A stretch of 64,000 nucleotides of DNA from Kribbella voronezhensis (GCF_004365175.1 NZ_SOCE01000002.1:1178001-1242000), one strand, 5' to 3'. Positions 28,173 through 36,999 are shown, numbered from the stretch's first letter. The notes: generated by a model from the letters alone, not told the origin. A program made the numbers and translations.

Positions 28173-28739
28173 ATGACCAGCGTGCAGAAAGTCGTCTTGA
28201 TCACCGGAATGCAGGCCGCCGGCAAGTCCACCATCGCCCCGCTGCTGGCCGGCCGCCTCGGCCCACCGGCCGCCACTGTCGACGGAGATGTCTTCTACCA
28301 CGCGGTCGTCGCGGGTGCCGCCGGGATGACGCCCGACCCGTCCCCGGAAGCACTTCGCCAGCTCCAACTCCGGTACGACGCCAGCGCCCTCGTGGCCCGC
28401 CACTATCTCGAGGCCGGCTTCGACTTCGTCTGCTCGGACATCATCCTCGGCGAGTACGTCGCCCGCTGGCTCGACTCCTTCGATGGCGTGGCCGAGCCGT
28501 ACCTGGTCGTACTGACGCCATCCGTCGAGTCGATCGTCGACCGCGAACTCGCCCGCGGCTCCAACTCCTACCGCGACTGGCAAGGCCCGGGTATGACCCT
28601 GGCCGACGCCGTACGGGCACTCCAGGAAGGCCTCAAGGACATCCCGCGACGAGGTCTGTGGCTCGACACCACCGGCCAGACCGCCGAGGAATCGGTTGCT
28701 GCGATCCTTGCGGACGACCTCGAGGCCGCCCGCTGGTGA
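28173..28739 (+). CDS. P-loop kinase/phosphotransferase-like ATPase
   Basis: The 188-residue protein opens with VVLITGMQAAGKSTIAPLLA, a Walker A (GMQAAGKST, ~residue 12). A DGD motif follows (TVDGDVFYHAVV), and YLVVLTPSVESIVDRELARG is typical of small-molecule kinases related to chloramphenicol phosphotransferase and AAA_33 proteins. It reads divergently from lacI over a 44-bp gap. The substrate is unknown. Its stop is separated by one base from the convergent deformylase stop. Confidence 0.8.
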   Translation: MTSVQKVVLITGMQAAGKSTIAPLLAGRLGPPAATVDGDVFYHAVVAGAAGMTPDPSPEALRQLQLRYDASALVARHYLEAGFDFVCSDIILGEYVARWLDSFDGVAEPYLVVLTPSVESIVDRELARGSNSYRDWQGPGMTLADAVRALQEGLKDIPRRGLWLDTTGQTAEESVAAILADDLEAARW

Positions 28740-28740
28740 G

Positions 28741-29346
28741 TCAGGCGTTGAGGCCCTCGTCGGAGTGTTCTTCGGAGTTGAGCATGGGGGAGACGGGCCA
28801 GTCGGCGGGGTAGTCGGGGGCCAGTTCCTCGGCTTCGGCGAAGAGGCGTTTGCGGTACTTGCGGGAGAGGCGGTCGCCGAAGACGGTGCCCTGGGTGTGA
28901 TCCGTTTCGTGCTGGAGGCAGCGGGCGAGCAGGCCGGTGCCTTCGTAGCTGACCGGGTTGTTGTTCTCGTCGACGCCGGTGACGCGGGCCCAGTCGGGGC
29001 GGGCGCACTTGGTGAAGGCGCCGGGCAGTGACAGGCAGCCTTCCTCGCCCTCGTCGAGTTTGCGGTCCTTGCCCTCGGGGAGTTCGAGCTTCGGGTTGCA
29101 GACGACGCCCTGGTGGCGGTTGCCGTCCTTGTCGGGGCAGTCGAAGACGAACAGCTGCAGGTCGACGCCGACCTGGTTCGCGGCCAGCCCAACACCCTCG
29201 GCAGCGTTCATGGTCGCGACCATGTCGGCCACCAGCTGGTGCAGTTCCTCGCCGAACTCGGTGACGGGCTTGTTCAGGTGGTGCATCGGCTCTTCACCCC
29301 ACCGGGTGATCGGCAGCACGGAACCGTTCGTTGGCAGCGTAGACAT
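28741..29346 (-). CDS. def: Peptide deformylase
   Basis: The 201-residue enzyme has all three family motifs: GVGLAANQVG (~residue 52), EGCLSLPG with the metal-ligand Cys (~residue 102) and QHETDHTQG with the two metal-ligand His and catalytic Glu (~residue 145). It removes the formyl group from nascent N-terminal fMet. The highly acidic C-terminal tail (SEEHSDEGLNA) is an extension beyond the catalytic core. No methionyl-tRNA formyltransferase gene is next to it. Confidence 0.95.
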   Translation of the reverse strand: MSTLPTNGSVLPITRWGEEPMHHLNKPVTEFGEELHQLVADMVATMNAAEGVGLAANQVGVDLQLFVFDCPDKDGNRHQGVVCNPKLELPEGKDRKLDEGEEGCLSLPGAFTKCARPDWARVTGVDENNNPVSYEGTGLLARCLQHETDHTQGTVFGDRLSRKYRKRLFAEAEELAPDYPADWPVSPMLNSEEHSDEGLNA

Positions 29347-29426
29347 GCCGGAAATCCTATCCAGCCACCCCGGCCACTCTCCGCCAGCACCCCGAAAGCG
29401 AATGCCGGCGGAGAGGGAGGACGTGG

Positions 29427-30242
29427 TCAGGCGTTGTTGACCTCGTTGCGCCAGGCGACCCAGTCGCGCAGGAGGCCGAGGTCGTAGTCGGGGCCGGAGA
29501 CGCTGACGGTGAAGAGGCGGGTGCCGACGTCGAGGAGCGACTTGCCGATCTGGTCCGGGGTCTTCGTACCGACACCGGTGGAGCGCTCGATCTCGCCCGG
29601 GTCGCGGCCGATCGTCTTGCAGTGTTCGTCCAGTACGGCGTGCTTGTGCGCGATCGTCTCGGCATCGCCGAAGCCGTGCCAGATGTTCGCGTGCTGGGCG
29701 ACCAGCTTCAGCGTCTTCTTCTCACCGCCGCCACCGATCAGCACCGGGATGTCGCGGGTCGGAGCCGGGTTGAGCTTGGTCCAGCGCTGCTCGATCCGCG
29801 GCAGCGCCTCGCCGAGCGCGTCGAGCCGGCCGCCCGCAGTACCGAACTCGTAGCCGTACTCGTCGTAGTCACGCTCGAACCAGCCCGATCCGATCCCGAG
29901 GATCAGCCGGCCGTCGCTGATGTGGTCGACGGTGCGCGCCATGTCGGCGAGCAGGTCGGGATTGCGGTACGAGTTGCAGGTCACCAGCGCGCCGATCTCG
30001 ACCCGCTCGGTCGCCTCGGCCCACGCGGCCAGCATCGTCCAGCACTCGAAGTGCAGGCCGTCGGGCTCACCGGACAGCGGGTAGAAGTGGTCCCAGTTGA
30101 ACGCCACGTCGACCCCGATCTCCTCGGCGGCCGCGACGGTGCGCCGGATGTCGGCGTACGAGGCGTGCTGGGGCTGGACCTGGAGGCCGATCCGGACCGG
30201 GAAGGCGCTGTACGGACGGGGCGTTGCGTCGGTCGATGTCAT
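29427..30242 (-). CDS. LLM class F420-dependent oxidoreductase
   Basis: The 271-residue protein has a luciferase-like TIM barrel: FPVRIGLQVQPQHASYADIR at the start, DVAFNWDHFYPL, VEIGALVTCNSYRNPDLLAD, GRLILGIGSGWFERDYDEYG and IPVLIGGGGEKKTLKLVA. This pattern fits the F420-using subgroup, reducing or oxidising an unknown substrate with coenzyme F420. Upstream of its start lies the perfect palindrome CGGAGGATCCTCCG (30265-30278), possibly an operator for this gene or the divergent radical SAM gene. Confidence 0.85.
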   Translation of the reverse strand: MTSTDATPRPYSAFPVRIGLQVQPQHASYADIRRTVAAAEEIGVDVAFNWDHFYPLSGEPDGLHFECWTMLAAWAEATERVEIGALVTCNSYRNPDLLADMARTVDHISDGRLILGIGSGWFERDYDEYGYEFGTAGGRLDALGEALPRIEQRWTKLNPAPTRDIPVLIGGGGEKKTLKLVAQHANIWHGFGDAETIAHKHAVLDEHCKTIGRDPGEIERSTGVGTKTPDQIGKSLLDVGTRLFTVSVSGPDYDLGLLRDWVAWRNEVNNA

Positions 30243-30264
30243 GACCTGAGCCTATACGCCGTTG

Positions 30265-30278
30265 CGGAGGATCCTCCG
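30265..30278. promoter_or_regulatory. Palindrome between LLM and radical SAM genes
   Basis: CGGAGGATCCTCCG is a perfect 14-bp palindrome in the divergent intergenic region, 23 bases upstream of the LLM start and 110 bases upstream of the radical SAM start. It could be an operator. It also contains a Shine-Dalgarno-like core on both strands, so chance is possible. Confidence 0.35.
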
Positions 30279-30387
30279 GTACGGTCACGATCCGGGCGCC
30301 CGTAACGGATCTGGTCTACCGTCGATGTAGCTGTCGAGGGGGAGGGGCCTTCAGCATGCGCAAAGATCGACTGGGTGGGCGGTAGCC

Positions 30388-31485
30388 GTGCGGATGCTGC
30401 CCGTGCGGCCCTGGGCGGACAGGGCCAGGCTTGCCGTGTTCTTCAGCAGGCTCGCCGTCAAGGAACACCTCCGTCCGGGCCTGCACGTCAAGCCGCTGGC
30501 GGCGGAACTGTTCCTGACCGACAACTGCAACTTGAAGTGCGTCAGTTGTGCCTGCTGGCGAACTGTCACCCGCAAGGAGCTCGACGGCGCCGAGTGGCGC
30601 GACGTGATCGACCAGCTCGCCGCGCTCGGCATCGTCAAGGCCAACTTCACCGGCGGCGAGCCGCTGTTGCGCCGGGACGCCCCGGAGCTGATGGCTTACG
30701 CGTACAGCCGCGGCATCCGCAATCTGCACGTCAACACCAACGCGGTGCTGCTCGACGAAAGACGCCGTACCGCGGTCCTCGACGCGGGCGTCCGTAGTTT
30801 CAACATCTCCGTCGACGGTCCCGACGCCGAGATCCACGAGCGGGTCCGCGGCGTCGACGGCTCCTTCGACAAGACGATCGGACGGCTGACCGAACTCGTC
30901 GAGGAGCGCGCCCGGCTGAAGCTCCGGGTCCGGATGAACTTCACCGTGATGCGCTCCAACATCGAGTCGCTCCCGGACATGATGCGGCTCGCACAACGGT
31001 TGAAGGTCCAGCTCTACCTGAACCTGGCGACCGACCGCACCTTCTTGTTCCGGGCCGGCCAGGTGACGTTGGAGACCAGGATCGGCACCGAGCAGATCAA
31101 CGCGGTGCTCGCGGAGGTGGAGCAGTTGTTGCGGGCCGATGGGCGCTTTCTGCCGCACTTCTCCGAGCTTTCCTACCTGCGAAGGCATTTCGACGACGTC
31201 CTGCAGCAGGACCTGCCGTGTGCCGAGTCGCAGCTCAAGCTGATGATCCATTCCACCGGCGAGGTCGGTGGTTGCTGGGCACACGATGCCCACGACAACG
31301 TTCGGGACAAGCCGATCGCCGAGATCATCGACAGCCGGCGCTATCGCGACGACCACGACCGGTTCTTCGCCAAGGACTGCAAAGGGTGCGGCAGCAACTA
31401 TGCGCTGAATCTCGCCTGGCGGCCGAGCAGTCACCTCGACAACCTGCTCTGGCATGCGGGTCTGCGCAGCCTCGCGGCTTCATGA
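30388..31485 (+). CDS. Radical SAM enzyme with auxiliary Fe-S-like C-terminus
   Basis: The 365-residue protein carries CNLKCVSC (CxxxCxxC, Cys 47/51/54) to bind the SAM 4Fe-4S cluster, then the GGEP motif in NFTGGEPLLRR. Strands NLHVNTNAVLL and FNISVDGPDAEIHERVRG fit the radical SAM barrel. The C-terminus has further Cys in DLPCAES, GGCWAHD and DCKGCGSNY, consistent with a SPASM- or twitch-like extra cluster. GTG 30388 is given; ATG 30394 is possible. A SAM methyltransferase overlaps by ATGA, and sugar-nucleotide genes follow, so a modified glycan, lipid or peptide is the likely substrate class (inferred). Confidence 0.85.
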   Translation: MRMLPVRPWADRARLAVFFSRLAVKEHLRPGLHVKPLAAELFLTDNCNLKCVSCACWRTVTRKELDGAEWRDVIDQLAALGIVKANFTGGEPLLRRDAPELMAYAYSRGIRNLHVNTNAVLLDERRRTAVLDAGVRSFNISVDGPDAEIHERVRGVDGSFDKTIGRLTELVEERARLKLRVRMNFTVMRSNIESLPDMMRLAQRLKVQLYLNLATDRTFLFRAGQVTLETRIGTEQINAVLAEVEQLLRADGRFLPHFSELSYLRRHFDDVLQQDLPCAESQLKLMIHSTGEVGGCWAHDAHDNVRDKPIAEIIDSRRYRDDHDRFFAKDCKGCGSNYALNLAWRPSSHLDNLLWHAGLRSLAAS

Positions 31486-32252
31486 GGTCATCGGCCGACC
31501 TGTACGACGCGCTCGCGCCGACGTACGAGGATCACTTCACGGCGCCACATCGCAAGGCCTACGACGACCTGGCGTGGGAAGCCTGCTGCGAGGCCATCGG
31601 TACGGCGCCTGGTCTGGTGATCGATGTCGGGTGTGGCGTCGGCCGGTGGGCGCGCCGGTTCGTCGACCAGGGTCACTGGGTGATCGGGATCGAACCAGCG
31701 CCCGGGATGTCGGACCGGGCCGCCCTTCTGCAAGGTGAAAGCTTCACCCTGCTTCGCGATCGGGTCGAGCAGGTCGAGTTGGAGACCGGGGTGGCAGACG
31801 CTGTCGTTGCCATGGGCTCCTTGCAGTACACGGCCGATCCGGCCGCGGCCATTGCCTTGTGCGCCACCTGGCTCAAGCCGGGCGGCGTGCTCTGCGTGCT
31901 GGTCGACTCACTGTTCGGCCTGGTGGTCGAGTTGATGCGCGCCGGCCGGACCAGCGAGGCGATGCAAAGGCTGGACACCCGGCTTGGTGTCTGGCGCATC
32001 GATGACCAGGAGGCCGATCTCCACCTACTCGACGCCGACACCTTGGGGGACGCTTTCAAACAGGCAGGATTGGAGGTGCTCAGTACTTCGGGGTTGCTGG
32101 TCGGCGCCAGTCTCATCGGCCGCGACGAGTTGATCGCTGCTCTGAGCGCCGACTACGGCCGACAACTCGACCAGGAGCGCGCGATGGCGAACTGTCGAGA
32201 CCTCGCCGATCTCGGCAAGCAATTGCTGGTCATCGGTCGCCGGACTGCATGA
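31482..32252 (+). CDS. Class I SAM-dependent methyltransferase
   Basis: The 256-residue protein has SAM motif I in VIDVGCGVGRWARRF (~residue 46), the acidic loop VIGIEPAPGM, and motif III-like WLKPGGVLCVLVDS. Its start overlaps the radical SAM stop, so the two are co-translated and may act on the same molecule. Its 3' end overlaps that of the convergent fusion gene by 23 bases. The methyl acceptor is unknown. Confidence 0.85.
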   Translation: MRSSADLYDALAPTYEDHFTAPHRKAYDDLAWEACCEAIGTAPGLVIDVGCGVGRWARRFVDQGHWVIGIEPAPGMSDRAALLQGESFTLLRDRVEQVELETGVADAVVAMGSLQYTADPAAAIALCATWLKPGGVLCVLVDSLFGLVVELMRAGRTSEAMQRLDTRLGVWRIDDQEADLHLLDADTLGDAFKQAGLEVLSTSGLLVGASLIGRDELIAALSADYGRQLDQERAMANCRDLADLGKQLLVIGRRTA

Positions 32253-34278
32253 TTCGCAGTACTGCGCAGACCACGCGCTCGGCGTCGGCCGGGTTGAGCT
32301 CCGACGACATGGGCAGGGCGAGCACCTCGTCGGCCAGCGCTTCGGTGACCGGTAGCTCGACGGATGGTTCGGCCAGACCGTGCCAGTCCTCGCGATGCAG
32401 CACAGGCGCGTAGTACGGCTTGGTGCCGATACCTCGGCGGCCGAGTTCCGCGGCCAGTCGATCACGGTCGGGGAACCGGGCCACCCAGTGCACCCACGCG
32501 TGCTGGTCGCCGGCCCTCACCTCTTGGGGAACCGCCAGCGGCGCTAGCTCCGCATAGGCTTCGGCCACTCGCTGCCGCCTTTCGACGAGAACGTCGAGGT
32601 GCTCCACCAGATCCACCGCGGCGGCGGCATGTACTTCGCCGAGCAGCGACGACCGGGTCCAGTCGATCGGCCTGACCAACTTGTGCAGGCGATCGGTGGG
32701 GATGACGACGAAGCCGCCGGCGCCGGCAGCCGACACCACCTTGGCGAAGCTCATCGAGAACGAGTGCGCGTCGGCCTGGGTGCCGACCGGCAGGCCGTTG
32801 GACATGCTGCCGAGGGCCGCGGCGGAGTCGGCGACCAGGCGTACGCCGTACCGGTTGCAGATGGTGCGAACTGCCGGGTAATCGGCCGGCGCACCAAGGG
32901 TGTCGACGGCAACGACCAGGCTCACATCGCCCTGCGACAAGGCGGTTTCGAGGCAGTCCGGATCCAGGGTCCAGGTCTTCGGATCGACGTCGCAGAAACG
33001 GAGTCTGTAGCCGAGTTGGGCTATTGCTTCAGCAGTTGCGACGAAGGTGAAGGACGGCAGTACGGCGACCTGCCCCGGCGACGCCGATCCCGCGACGGCC
33101 AGTACGGCGAGGCGCAGCGCCGCAGTACCCGATGCTGTTGCCAGCAACGTCTGCTCATCGGTCAGCTCAAGTCGCGCCGCCAGCAACTCGGTGAGCCTCG
33201 TGGTCAGAGGGCCACCACTCTTCAGTACGCCGGTTTGCAGCGCCGCGGCGGATCGTGCGGCAACGACATCCGGGGCGAACGGGAGTGGCGGGATGACCAC
33301 CGGAAGAGGTTGGAGGTGAGGCTCGGCCTCGTTGGCCAGGTAGCGAACGAAGGTGCGCAACGTTGAGTGGAGATGTTCGTCCTCGACCACATCGAGCATG
33401 CGGAGGAACGGTTTGACGTCGAGTTCGCCACTGCTGTCGTCGGCGGGTGAGGGCACGACTTGCACCGGTACGTCGAGGTCGAGTTCGTCGAGCACGAGCT
33501 TGGCCAGGTCGATGAGGCGCAGCTTGCCGGTGCCTGCGTTGACGAGGCCGGCCACGTCGTCCCGCAGTACGGCGTCGGCCAGGTCGCTCGCGGCGACGAA
33601 GGTCCGGACGCTGTCCGTGACGCGGATCGGCAGGCCGACCAGAGCTCGTCGGGTGACGCGGGCAACGACTCTGTCCTGACCTCGGCCGAACAGGTTGGCC
33701 GCCCGGAAGATGGTCAGCCGGTTGGCCGGAACCACGGAGGCGACGAGGAGTTCCTGGGCTCGTTTCGCCAGGCCGTAGACCCAGCGACCGGACGGGTCGG
33801 CTTCGGCAAGCTCACGGCACAACGCCGCCGCGATCCAGGGTGGGCAGGGATTGCGGGCGAGCTGGATCGCCTTCTCGCACCAGTCGGCGAGGGCGGCGTC
33901 ATCCAGCGGAAGCTCACCAGCCGTGTGCTCGGCCAGTGGCGGCGATGCGGTCCCGTAGACCTCGGCGGACGAGACCAACGTGACGTCCTTGCCCGCGAGG
34001 GCGGGCAGCAACCTGGCGGTGGTCAAGGCGTTGTCGAGCACGAGCCGCCAAGGGTGAGCCGAGCGCGGATCGCTGTTGCCGGCCAGCAGAACCACACGTC
34101 CGTCGGGAAGCTCGGGCGGGTCTGTCAGCAGCTCGAGCTGGTGGAACTCGGTGCCGTCCGAAGGCGGCCGCCGATCGACGACGATGACCTGGCGACCCGA
34201 CGTACGGGCGCGGTCACGCACGGCTGAGCCGACGAATCCCGATCCACCGACTAGCACCACCGGATGGCTTCTGGCCAT
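32230..34278 (-). CDS. Fusion of NAD-dependent sugar epimerase/dehydratase and DegT-type aminotransferase
   Basis: The 682-residue protein has an SDR-type sugar-nucleotide domain (~residues 1-310: VVLVGGSGFVGSAV Rossmann motif, SSAEVYG, and WVYGLAKRAQELL giving YxxxK). A DegT/DnrJ/EryC1/StrS aminotransferase domain follows (~330-682: TASGTAALRLAVLAVAG, PSFTFVATAEAIAQLG, and SFAKVVSAAGAGGFV with the probable PLP Lys near 512). Dehydratase and aminotransferase normally act in sequence to make amino sugars as separate proteins, so the fusion suggests channelling. ATG 34278 begins directly with the Rossmann strand. No stop or frameshift separates the halves. Confidence 0.85.
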   Translation of the reverse strand: MARSHPVVLVGGSGFVGSAVRDRARTSGRQVIVVDRRPPSDGTEFHQLELLTDPPELPDGRVVLLAGNSDPRSAHPWRLVLDNALTTARLLPALAGKDVTLVSSAEVYGTASPPLAEHTAGELPLDDAALADWCEKAIQLARNPCPPWIAAALCRELAEADPSGRWVYGLAKRAQELLVASVVPANRLTIFRAANLFGRGQDRVVARVTRRALVGLPIRVTDSVRTFVAASDLADAVLRDDVAGLVNAGTGKLRLIDLAKLVLDELDLDVPVQVVPSPADDSSGELDVKPFLRMLDVVEDEHLHSTLRTFVRYLANEAEPHLQPLPVVIPPLPFAPDVVAARSAAALQTGVLKSGGPLTTRLTELLAARLELTDEQTLLATASGTAALRLAVLAVAGSASPGQVAVLPSFTFVATAEAIAQLGYRLRFCDVDPKTWTLDPDCLETALSQGDVSLVVAVDTLGAPADYPAVRTICNRYGVRLVADSAAALGSMSNGLPVGTQADAHSFSMSFAKVVSAAGAGGFVVIPTDRLHKLVRPIDWTRSSLLGEVHAAAAVDLVEHLDVLVERRQRVAEAYAELAPLAVPQEVRAGDQHAWVHWVARFPDRDRLAAELGRRGIGTKPYYAPVLHREDWHGLAEPSVELPVTEALADEVLALPMSSELNPADAERVVCAVLRIMQSGDR

Positions 34279-34372
34279 GACTCGGTTCCCCCTGGATCCC
34301 CAACCGCGGCCGGCCCCCCGATGCCGCGTTCCGGGAACTGTAACCGTTGCCGATCCCGATTACCATGACGGG

Positions 34373-34837
34373 ATGACGCAGGGGGGCCGGCGGACGTTGT
34401 TGGTGTCGAGCAGTGGGGGAGTCCTGCTCGACGTGCTTGCGTTGCGCCCGTGGTGGCGCACGCAGGAGGTGTCGTGGGTGGCGGTGGAGGCACCGGATAC
34501 GGCCGAGTTGCTGGCCGCGTACGAGGTTCGCTGGGAGCCCGAGCTTCGGCCTCGCGACGTCGGTGCGCTTGTGCGGGCGGTGTTGCGCGCCCGATCGGCC
34601 TTGCGCGGTGGCCGAATCGAGCTGGTTGTCTCGGCGGGGAGCGGCGTGGCCGTGCCCTACTTCTTGGCCGCGCGCCTGGCCGGAGTACCGGCTGTGTGGG
34701 TAGAGACGTTCAACGTGATCGGCAAGCCCGGTCTGGCGGCTCGGCTCTGCGCCGCGTTGGCGAGCCAGGTGGTGGTTCAGCATCCTGAGTTGCTGGCGCG
34801 GCACCGTCGCGCGGTGAACGTCGGTGAACTCTATTGA
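34373..34837 (+). CDS. Alg14/PssD-like glycosyltransferase membrane-anchor subunit
   Basis: The 154-residue protein starts with a glycine-rich strand (RRTLLVSSSGGVLLDVLALR), then ELVVSAGSGVAVPYFLAARL and VWVETFNVIGKPGLAARL. This pattern matches Alg14/PssD/CpsF, the acceptor-binding partner of a split GT28-type glycosyltransferase. Its stop overlaps the TTG start of the next gene, which encodes the Alg13-like donor half. The pair would add a sugar, possibly GlcA, Gal or GlcNAc, to a lipid-linked acceptor. Confidence 0.75.
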   Translation: MTQGGRRTLLVSSSGGVLLDVLALRPWWRTQEVSWVAVEAPDTAELLAAYEVRWEPELRPRDVGALVRAVLRARSALRGGRIELVVSAGSGVAVPYFLAARLAGVPAVWVETFNVIGKPGLAARLCAALASQVVVQHPELLARHRRAVNVGELY

Positions 34838-36069
34838 GCCGGCTCAGTGTCTTCGTCACGGTCGGGATGGGGCCGTGGCCGTTCGACCGGCTGATCGCGG
34901 CCAGCTCGTCGTTGTGCGGCGATCATGAGGTCTTCATGCAGACCGGTACGTCGACGGTGGTGCCGCCGTGCTCGTCCGCTCCTTTCATCGGCTACGAGGA
35001 GACGGTACGACGCCTCGCGGAGGCCGATGTGGTGATCACCCATGCGGGCAACACAGTGCGACTCGTGGAACGGATGGGCAAGGTGCCGATCGCGATCGCC
35101 CGGGAGGCTTCGCGCGGTGAGATGCGTAACGATCACCAGGTCGAGTACCTTCGCGCCGAAGAGCCGCGAGGTCGCGTCATCGCCTTGTGGGGCGACTTGT
35201 CGGAGCTCGGCCGGGCGGTAGCGGAGCATCCGCGGCGGGAGCAGCAGTTGCTGGCGGCAATGAAACCACTTGCTGAAGTCAACGAAACCGCGCTGGAAGC
35301 CGTTATGTCGTTGGCTGTTCGTCCCGTTGCTCCTGACAACGTTTTCGAGAAGCACCCGACTGCTCGCTATGCCTGGGCTTTCGAGCAGCTGCGGTCGCGG
35401 ACGGGGCGTCATCTCGATCTCGGGATCGGTGACGGAACCTTCTTGTCTGCGCTTGCGGACCGTACTGCGCTGCAGGTGGTCGGTGCGGACCCACATCCCG
35501 CCTATCTGGCCTCATGTCCAGGTGATCGACCTCTCGTGCGGGTGGGTGAAGAGCTGCCCTTCGCGGATGCGTCCTTCGACTCGGTCACCATGCTGGACGT
35601 GCTCGAGCACACCCGCGATGAGCGTTCAACCCTTGCGCAAGTTCATCGTGTACTACGGCCGGGTGGGCTGCTGGTGCTGACGGTGCCGGCGCAGCATGTG
35701 TTCTCGTTCCTCGATCCGGACAACGCCAAGCTGCGAATGCCTCGGCTCCATCGGACGGTCTATGCGGCGCGGTTCGGGCGGGAGGTCTATCGACAGCGGT
35801 TCGAGGACTCGTCGGACGGGCTGCGCGGTGACATGGCTTGGGAGCGCGACGAGCACACGAACTACCGGCCTGCTGAGCTGCTTGAAATGCTTGGGCAGGC
35901 AGGGTTTCAGCCACAGTCGCGGGACGGCGCCAATCTGTTCTGGCGATTCCTGCAGATTCCGGCGCTGCTGGCGCCGCAGCGAGCACGCGTTCTCTTCGAT
36001 CTCCCGCTACGGGTGGACGGCTCGCTCTTCCGATCGGCCAACCTCTTCCTCACCGCCGTTCGTGGCTAG
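34834..36069 (+). CDS. Alg13/PssE-like glycosyltransferase fused to a SAM methyltransferase
   Basis: The 411-residue protein begins like Alg13 (LSVFVTVGMGPWPFDRLIAA). It carries ADVVITHAGNTVRLVERMGK and an IAREASRGEMRNDHQVEYL block equivalent to the family's DDHQ motif (~residues 62-110). After ~180 residues a class I methyltransferase begins: HLDLGIGDGTFLSALADR (~residue 193), PFADASFDSVTMLDVLEHTR, LRPGGLLVLTVPAQH. TTG 34834 overlaps the Alg14 stop. Such a fusion could methylate the freshly transferred sugar, or the lipid-linked product. The fusion is intact. Confidence 0.78.
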   Translation: MSRLSVFVTVGMGPWPFDRLIAASSSLCGDHEVFMQTGTSTVVPPCSSAPFIGYEETVRRLAEADVVITHAGNTVRLVERMGKVPIAIAREASRGEMRNDHQVEYLRAEEPRGRVIALWGDLSELGRAVAEHPRREQQLLAAMKPLAEVNETALEAVMSLAVRPVAPDNVFEKHPTARYAWAFEQLRSRTGRHLDLGIGDGTFLSALADRTALQVVGADPHPAYLASCPGDRPLVRVGEELPFADASFDSVTMLDVLEHTRDERSTLAQVHRVLRPGGLLVLTVPAQHVFSFLDPDNAKLRMPRLHRTVYAARFGREVYRQRFEDSSDGLRGDMAWERDEHTNYRPAELLEMLGQAGFQPQSRDGANLFWRFLQIPALLAPQRARVLFDLPLRVDGSLFRSANLFLTAVRG

Positions 36070-36999
36070 CACCTGCCTGAACCACGTGATCGTTCGCGTG
36101 ATGCCTTCGTCGAAACCTGTCTGCGGTTCCCAGCCGTCGAGGACCTTGGTCGCCAGACTGATGTCCGGCCGGCGGACCATCGGGTCGTCCTCGGGGCGTG
36201 GGATGTGCACGAGCTCGGACGTCGACCCCACCAGCTCGCGAACCCGGGTGGCGATGTCCCGAACGGTCAGCTCGTCGGGGTTCCCCAGATTCAGCGGGCC
36301 CGGGTGATCGGAGGCGGCGAACCTGCTGACTCCCTCGACCAGATCGCCGACGTACTGCACGGACCGGGTCTGGCTGCCGTCGCCGGCGATCGTCAACGGC
36401 AGACCCCGGATCGCCTGCGTGACGAAGGCCGGGATCGCTCGACCGTCATCGGGGCGCATGCGTTCGCCGTACGTGTTGAAGATCCGCGCGATGCCGGTGT
36501 TCACCCCATGCGTACGCCGGTACGCCATGGTCAGCGCCTCGGCGTACCGCTTCGCCTCGTCGTACACACCCCGCGGTCCTACTGGGTTCACGTGACCCCA
36601 GTAGTCCTCGCGCTGCGGGTGCTCGCGTGGGTCGCCGTACGTCTCGGAACTGGACGCGAGGATGAACCGCGAGCGTTTCTCCCGGGCGAGTCCGAGAGCG
36701 TGCAGGGTGCCGATGGCGCCAACGGTCAACGTCTCGATCGGCAGCTGGAGGTAGTCGACCGGACTTGCCGGTGAGGCGAAATGAAGGACCAGGTCGATCG
36801 GTCCCGGTACGTGGATGTAATCGACCAGGTCGCAGCGCACGAGCCGGAAGTCCGGCGACTCCAGCAGATGCTGAACATTGGCCGGACTACCGGTGACGAA
36901 ATTGTCCAGAGCGACGACCTGGTAGTCGTCGGCCAGCAAACGCTCAGACAGATGCGACCCGAGAAACCCGGCCCCACCGGTCACCACTGCACGCCGCAT
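36007..36999 (-). CDS. NAD-dependent UDP-glucuronate decarboxylase-like epimerase
   Basis: The 330-residue extended SDR has VVTGGAGFLGSHLSERLL at the N-terminus, SSSETYGDPREHPQREDYWG, YDEAKRYAEAL (YxxxK), IARIFNTYGERMRPDDGRAI and SVQYVGDLVEG. This is closest to UDP-xylose synthase/UDP-glucuronate decarboxylase, with UDP-sugar 4-epimerase as the alternative. The start at 36999 has GGAGGGGG just upstream. It overlaps the 3' end of the Alg13-methyltransferase gene by 63 bases in the opposite direction. It probably supplies a UDP-sugar donor for the cluster. Confidence 0.87.
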   Translation of the reverse strand: MRRAVVTGGAGFLGSHLSERLLADDYQVVALDNFVTGSPANVQHLLESPDFRLVRCDLVDYIHVPGPIDLVLHFASPASPVDYLQLPIETLTVGAIGTLHALGLAREKRSRFILASSSETYGDPREHPQREDYWGHVNPVGPRGVYDEAKRYAEALTMAYRRTHGVNTGIARIFNTYGERMRPDDGRAIPAFVTQAIRGLPLTIAGDGSQTRSVQYVGDLVEGVSRFAASDHPGPLNLGNPDELTVRDIATRVRELVGSTSELVHIPRPEDDPMVRRPDISLATKVLDGWEPQTGFDEGITRTITWFRQVLATNGGEEEVGRSEERAVHP

